62,000 nucleotides of DNA, from positions 13,279,446 to 13,341,445 of the forward strand of contig CM043969.1 of assembly GCA_014529385.2 (NCBI GenBank), in the 5' to 3' direction. This document shows, in pieces, positions 57,639-62,000 of this stretch (position 1 is its first letter; each line of letters opens with the position of its first letter). This DNA is from Adiantum capillus-veneris. Taxonomy: Eukaryota; Streptophyta; Polypodiopsida; Polypodiales; Pteridaceae. The notes under the pieces are model-generated. The model was not told where the DNA came from. It did no database searches and saw only the letters and a program-made list of their open reading frames with translations. Made by a program: the position numbers and the translations under genes.

Positions 57639-58010
57639 ATTAGTGTTTCATCAGGAAAAGATGCGTTCTCCATTCCTAGAGTTGATAGAGAAGAAGACAG
57701 AGAAATATCTCAGGTTTTGGGAGGGAAGGCCATATTCTCAAGTTTAGAGTTGATAGAGTTCGTGTGGCTTATGTTTCTGGAGGGAACGCTTGTAAGTTGG
57801 CATTTCAAATCATTAGTCATACGGTTAGTTGGATTCCTGACAAGAGAACGAAGGATAAGAATGATAAAGACGGCGGCTACCTACCAAAGAATGTCATTTT
57901 GGCTTTCTGTTGCGCAGAAAAGTATTACATAAAATACACAATTTAACATTTTCATTTTCTCTCTCTAAGACGATGTGGCACTTCTTACAGGGCCCAAACA
58001 TGAGTCCAAC
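57639..58010. other. Spacer between module C and the second composite block
   Basis: A plus-strand open piece at 57730-57944 (FRVDRVRVAYVSGGNACKL, PDKRTKDKNDKDGG) matches nothing I know. Otherwise only CT-rich sequence is seen. It would contain the F1 promoter of module C. Confidence 0.35.
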
Positions 58011-60440
58011 TTTTGGTTGATAAAATTTTTGAGCCTATTAATGCAGCCTTGGAAGCTCACCAAGTAGGACTTAAAGCAGGCCAAAACAAGGAAAAGAAAT
58101 GTAAAAACTATCCTTCTCCAGACATGGAAGCAGCTAAGCTTGAAGCTTATCAAAATTTGGTAAGAATTAAGCCAGAGATGCTGGAAAAACATAAACCCAA
58201 GCTTGAAAGTATCACAAAACCTAAAGAGCTTGTGGTAAGAGACACTAAAGAAAAATTCAAAGTGGGGGTAGAACCCCACATTGAAACAAAAGAACCAAAA
58301 ATTATAGTGCTGGACAACAAAGATGCCTTAGACAGAACTCCATTCATGGAGGAAGACTGGCCAGGACACTTATGAGAAAAGTACATGGATGTACAATCCT
58401 TGTATGGGGATTGCGGATCTGAAGCTTCAGGAATGTCTAAACTAGTGACCTTGAAAACATTACCCTCTTACTTGGGAGATAACAAAGATGAATCCATAGT
58501 GTGTAAGACCACTCAAGTAAAAAGAGCTGAACAAACCCTAACAGTAGACAACATTCATTCAATCATGTCTACACCCATCCAATGTACTCTTACTTTGGGA
58601 GAAATGTTAAAACTCAGACCATATTCATGGAATGATCTATAGAAAACCCTAAAAAAGGTGGGGATAACAGGGCTAATCTTAAAATTTTGGAAAAATCGAA
58701 AAACAAATGGAGAACAATTAAGAGATTCGATCTGTTCCAATGAACAAAGTCGGAGAATATTATGAAGGGGAAGAAGGAAACACAGCCCTCCCAATCAAAT
58801 ATAATGACATTGAAACCATGGAAATACTGGATAATGGAGTAGGCATAGCCATAGCCATGAAAGCAATATGGGAATCCTGGGGACAACCAGCCATTAGACA
58901 AACTCGAATGAAATTGCAATTGGCTGACGGAAATATTGAAAGATCCTTAGGGATGCTTGAAAGAGTGATAGTCAATTCCTGTGGAATTGAATATCAACAC
59001 ACTTTTGCCATAATAGAATTTGGGAAAAAACTCAATTACGAAATCATATTGGAAAGACCTTCATGCGACATGTACAACTTATCCAAGATTGGGGAAACAA
59101 TTATCTGTACCTGAAGCAATTATCTGTACTTGAAGCAAGTGGGATCTATAACAAGGGTTAATTTAAAAGATCACACTTATAGATATGTCTTGAAAACACC
59201 CATACAAGAGTTTGATTCAGTCTCTTCGGCTGAAACTAAGCTTCCATCGTGGTTAAACAAAGACACTCCTATTTGGATGTGCGGAGCTTCAGAAAATGGG
59301 AGTTTAAAAAGAGAAGAATGTATCCTAGAAAGGGATTTCACAAAGGAAGCCTATGTGCCTAGACCCTTTCCAGAGCATTTGTTTGAGCCATTTGAGTGGA
59401 CTCAAATTTTGGCGACAATGGATGTATGTGTGAATACGTCTATGCCTACTCAATTTGCAATGAAGATGGCTACAACATAATTCCCATCCAAATGATTTCA
59501 ACTGTCAACAATGAAGATGGAAGTGAGGAACCCAAGGACTTGATGAAAGCTCAACATGTCTTTTTAGACCTCTACTAGGATGCAACAGATGAGTTAGATG
59601 AATACCCAGCTATCCGAGAAGATTCGGGGTCAGAAAAAGAACATGTGAGAGCAAAGCTACTCTTGAAAGGAGGGGAGGAAACGTTTTTTGACTTTCCTAG
59701 CCATAAATCGAGAAGACAATAATGGTATAGACGAAAAAAAAAAACCAAAAATGTGAAAACAAGACCTATGCCAGCACTCTCCAATAGAACACAATTCCTG
59801 ATGCAGATAGATGCGCATGATTGTGTCAAGGACAAAATCACTGGCAGATATTCTTCAAAAAAAAATCCAAAAATGTCAAAAACATCGAGAAAAACAAGGA
59901 AGGATACTCAAGCAAAGACAAACAAACAGGACAAGGAGCCAACCATGACATGAGTTGAGCGGAAAACGAAGTATCAAGCGTTGAAAAAAGCTCTAAAGGA
60001 GCTATGTACAACCAAAACGGAAACCATAGAAGAGGATGGTAAGGATGTAATGAGTGTTCCATCCCATTACAAAAAGTATACTTTCCAAGATTAAAAAATC
60101 ATATTCGAACAACCTATTAGGGAAATACAAAAATAGGGCACGTCCTACGAAGGGCCCGAGAATGCAAAAACGATAGACTTGACTGAACCAGGCAAAGAAC
60201 CTAGACCTGCTTACATTGGAAATGACCTAACAGAAGATGAAGAAGAGCTTTTGCTAAGCTTGCTCAAAGAATATAAAGATATCTTCGCTTGGTCTTACAA
60301 GGATCTCAAGGGTGTTGATCCAGAAATTTGTCAACATACCATACCCATGAGAGATGATGCAAAACCAGCAGACAAAGGCCATACATGGAAGATCCTAAAA
60401 GTAAGTGGTCAAATTTGTATTATTTTATAGAATATAAAGA
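58011..60440 (+). pseudogene. Ty3/gypsy protease-RT fragment, block 2
   Basis: A near copy of 16189-18590 that begins at TTTTGGTTGATAAAATTTTT, so the zinc-knuckle part is missing. It keeps the DWPGHL segment, the protease with MEILDNGVGIAIAMK (note D-N-G where block 1 has D-S-G), and the RT edge DIFAWSYKDLKGVDPEICQH. It shares with block 1 the in-frame TGA after DWPGHL, the TAG after WNDL and the TGA after ETIICT, and differs by a 15-bp indel near 58230. It has the same GTAAGT junction into the attached gene. Confidence 0.82.
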
Positions 60441-62000
60441 GAAAATATATTATAAATTCAAAAAACTAAACTTTTCTCTAGATAGTTGAGTAAAATCAAT
60501 CCTTTCTCTCTCTAGTGGCTCTGAGTTTCTTCCCCCTCTCTCTTAAAAGGGGGTCCCTCCAAAAACGTGTTGATCATTCCCTCCCTCTCTCTCTACTGTA
60601 CCATCTCTCACTTCTGTTCACTTCACCTTGCAAGAATCACTTCTCTTTCCCTTTCTTTTAGTTTTCCCTCCCAAAAGCTCTTCAACAGAAGTTTGAACCT
60701 CTTTTTCCTCGTCAAGATTACTGCATTCGCCTCAAGCTTGCTAGATTCTCCTCAAGCTGAAGTTTTCCACTTCTCCATGAGTATCATTAAACACCTCTAC
60801 CTAAAGCTGAAGATCTGCAACATATCCTTCTGCTAGATGATCCCTCTTTCTTTCATCAACATGTTTCCTGCTCCTTCTCCATTGTGCTCTCTAGAGAGGA
60901 TCTACTTTCATCTCAAGCTTTGCAACATTATCTTCCCCATTAAGCCAACAAGCAGGTGGAGCAGTATAGTAGTAAGTGGCATCCTTCGTCTTTGTGTACC
61001 ATCAAGAATCTTGGTCTATACAACTGAGAACATGGATGTGCAATGTCTAAGAATAATTGTTGTATGCAGGTTGTGCCACTATTCCCCATGGCATCATCCG
61101 TACTCAAAGACCTTGGAGTTTCAATGACTCCATTTCATGCAGCAATGTACAAGATGACAGTGGATGTTGGGTGACAATGGAGTTCAAATGATTGATGTGG
61201 GTGACAATGAAACCCAGCTCAAGAGGTGCACACAAGCTCTCAAGGAGACACATGGCTTCTCAAGCACACCATTGGAAGGGAAGGATCATGGAGTTCAAGC
61301 AAACCCATGATGGCAAGCGACTTGCAAAGGTGCAACATGTGTATGTTGCTTCACAAGTAAAGCTAGACCCATCAGTGGCTCCATCGAGGTTTCCTGCGAA
61401 CTATAATTTCACTCCTGTGTCAAGTTTTTATATTGTATATTTTGTATTTCTGTTGTATATATTGATTTGATGTCTAAAAGGTTTTCATTTCTTGTTCATG
61501 TTTACAGGTGTATTCCCTTCCGATTTTGTAGAGTGGGAGCCAATAGAGTCCTTCACAAGAACTTTTGAAGCCATCCACGTTGACCTTGGCAAAAAGCTGC
61601 TCTATGCCGACTGTCCATCCGTGGAGCTTGTCTCATGGGACATTTTTTTTTATAACCGTACTTATGTAATGCCTAGGTAGACTGGGTATGGTAATATTTC
61701 TCCGGTTCATTCACCAACCTTGCAGAGTATGGAATGGCCTAAGCCAGATAGTGCCTTGATCACAGCAACCAAAAGGAAAATTGAGGCAGTGTGCATTCAT
61801 CAATGAAGTTCACCTATGGTTCTCACAAAGCTTCCCTAACTTGGTTTATGTCCCTTCAGGTGTTTGTGTTTATCTTTTGACTGTAGAGTGTTCACAGGAC
61901 ACCAACAATGTGGACTTGCAAACGGAGAAGTGCGATCAATAGCTTCCTTGCAGTTGGATGGGAGACTAAGGTGGTCAAACACCAAGGAGATACAATCAAG
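60441..62000 (+). pseudogene. Unrecognised spliced gene attached to the gypsy fragment, block 2 (runs off window)
   Basis: The same CT-rich leader and open segments as 18600-20180, including VLKDLGVSMTPFHAAMYKM, VQHVYVASQVKLD and GVFPSDFVEWEPIESF. Here the PHAAMYK-type segment is open from MASSVLKDL, while block 1 has a stop at this place; conversely a TAG (about 61677) ends the FYNRTYVM segment. The copy continues past 62000. Confidence 0.5.

Overview
The window looks like repeat-dominated chromatin of a land plant. The reasons are a CACTA element with a TNP2-type transposase, a chromovirus-type integrase with a chromodomain, a Ty3/gypsy pol that appears to carry a second RNase H domain as in the plant Tat lineage, spliced genes with plant-like GT..AG introns, and long (CA)n and (CT)n tracts. 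I cannot narrow the host further; a non-seed plant with a large genome is only a guess. I found no convincing intact housekeeping gene. Almost everything is mobile or derived from mobile DNA, and most coding regions are broken.

The most striking structure is a two-gene module that occurs three times in the same order. I call the genes F2 (plus strand) and F1 (minus strand); they run tail to tail. Module A is F2 at 95-1052 with F1 at 11971-9332 plus 1333-1058. Module B is F2 at 21228-22280 with F1 at 29990-28986 plus 23721-23074. Module C is F2 at 40599-42346 with F1 at 57638-56095, 44775-44160 and 42690-42321. F1 has a conserved D...D...CxxC...E layout that I read as a divergent DDE-type transposase. 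F2 is a companion of unknown function. Each F1 copy has been split by a later insertion: A by a complete CACTA element (1334-9328, TSD TTC), B by a 5.25-kb LTR retroelement without coding capacity (23727-28980, TSD GCATG), and C by a Ty3/gypsy element (44780-56090, TSD ATAC) and a chromovirus fragment (42766-44140).

Module C has extra genes upstream of F2: a basic/coiled-coil gene (32921-34159), a minus-strand gene that joins a divergent histone H3 fold to an acidic tail and a Ulp1-like (C48) cysteine protease (36897-34213), and a small two-exon gene with an intact reading frame (37897-38377). Four arrays of related palindromic repeats (35.5, 37.0, 38.6 and 39.9 kb) lie in the introns and 5' regions of these genes. 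Together they suggest a large multigene DNA element that is not described to my knowledge.

The other regions are as follows. 12.2-13.5 kb holds a degenerate minus-strand gag fragment. 15.7-20.5 kb and 58.0-62.0 kb are two copies of one composite block, a Ty3/gypsy NC-protease-RT fragment joined to an unrecognised spliced gene; the copies share premature stops. The CACTA element also carries a piece of a heavy-metal-associated (HMA) domain gene. 22.49-22.83 kb is a foldback element, and 30.0-32.9 kb shows nothing recognisable apart from a (GA)n tract.
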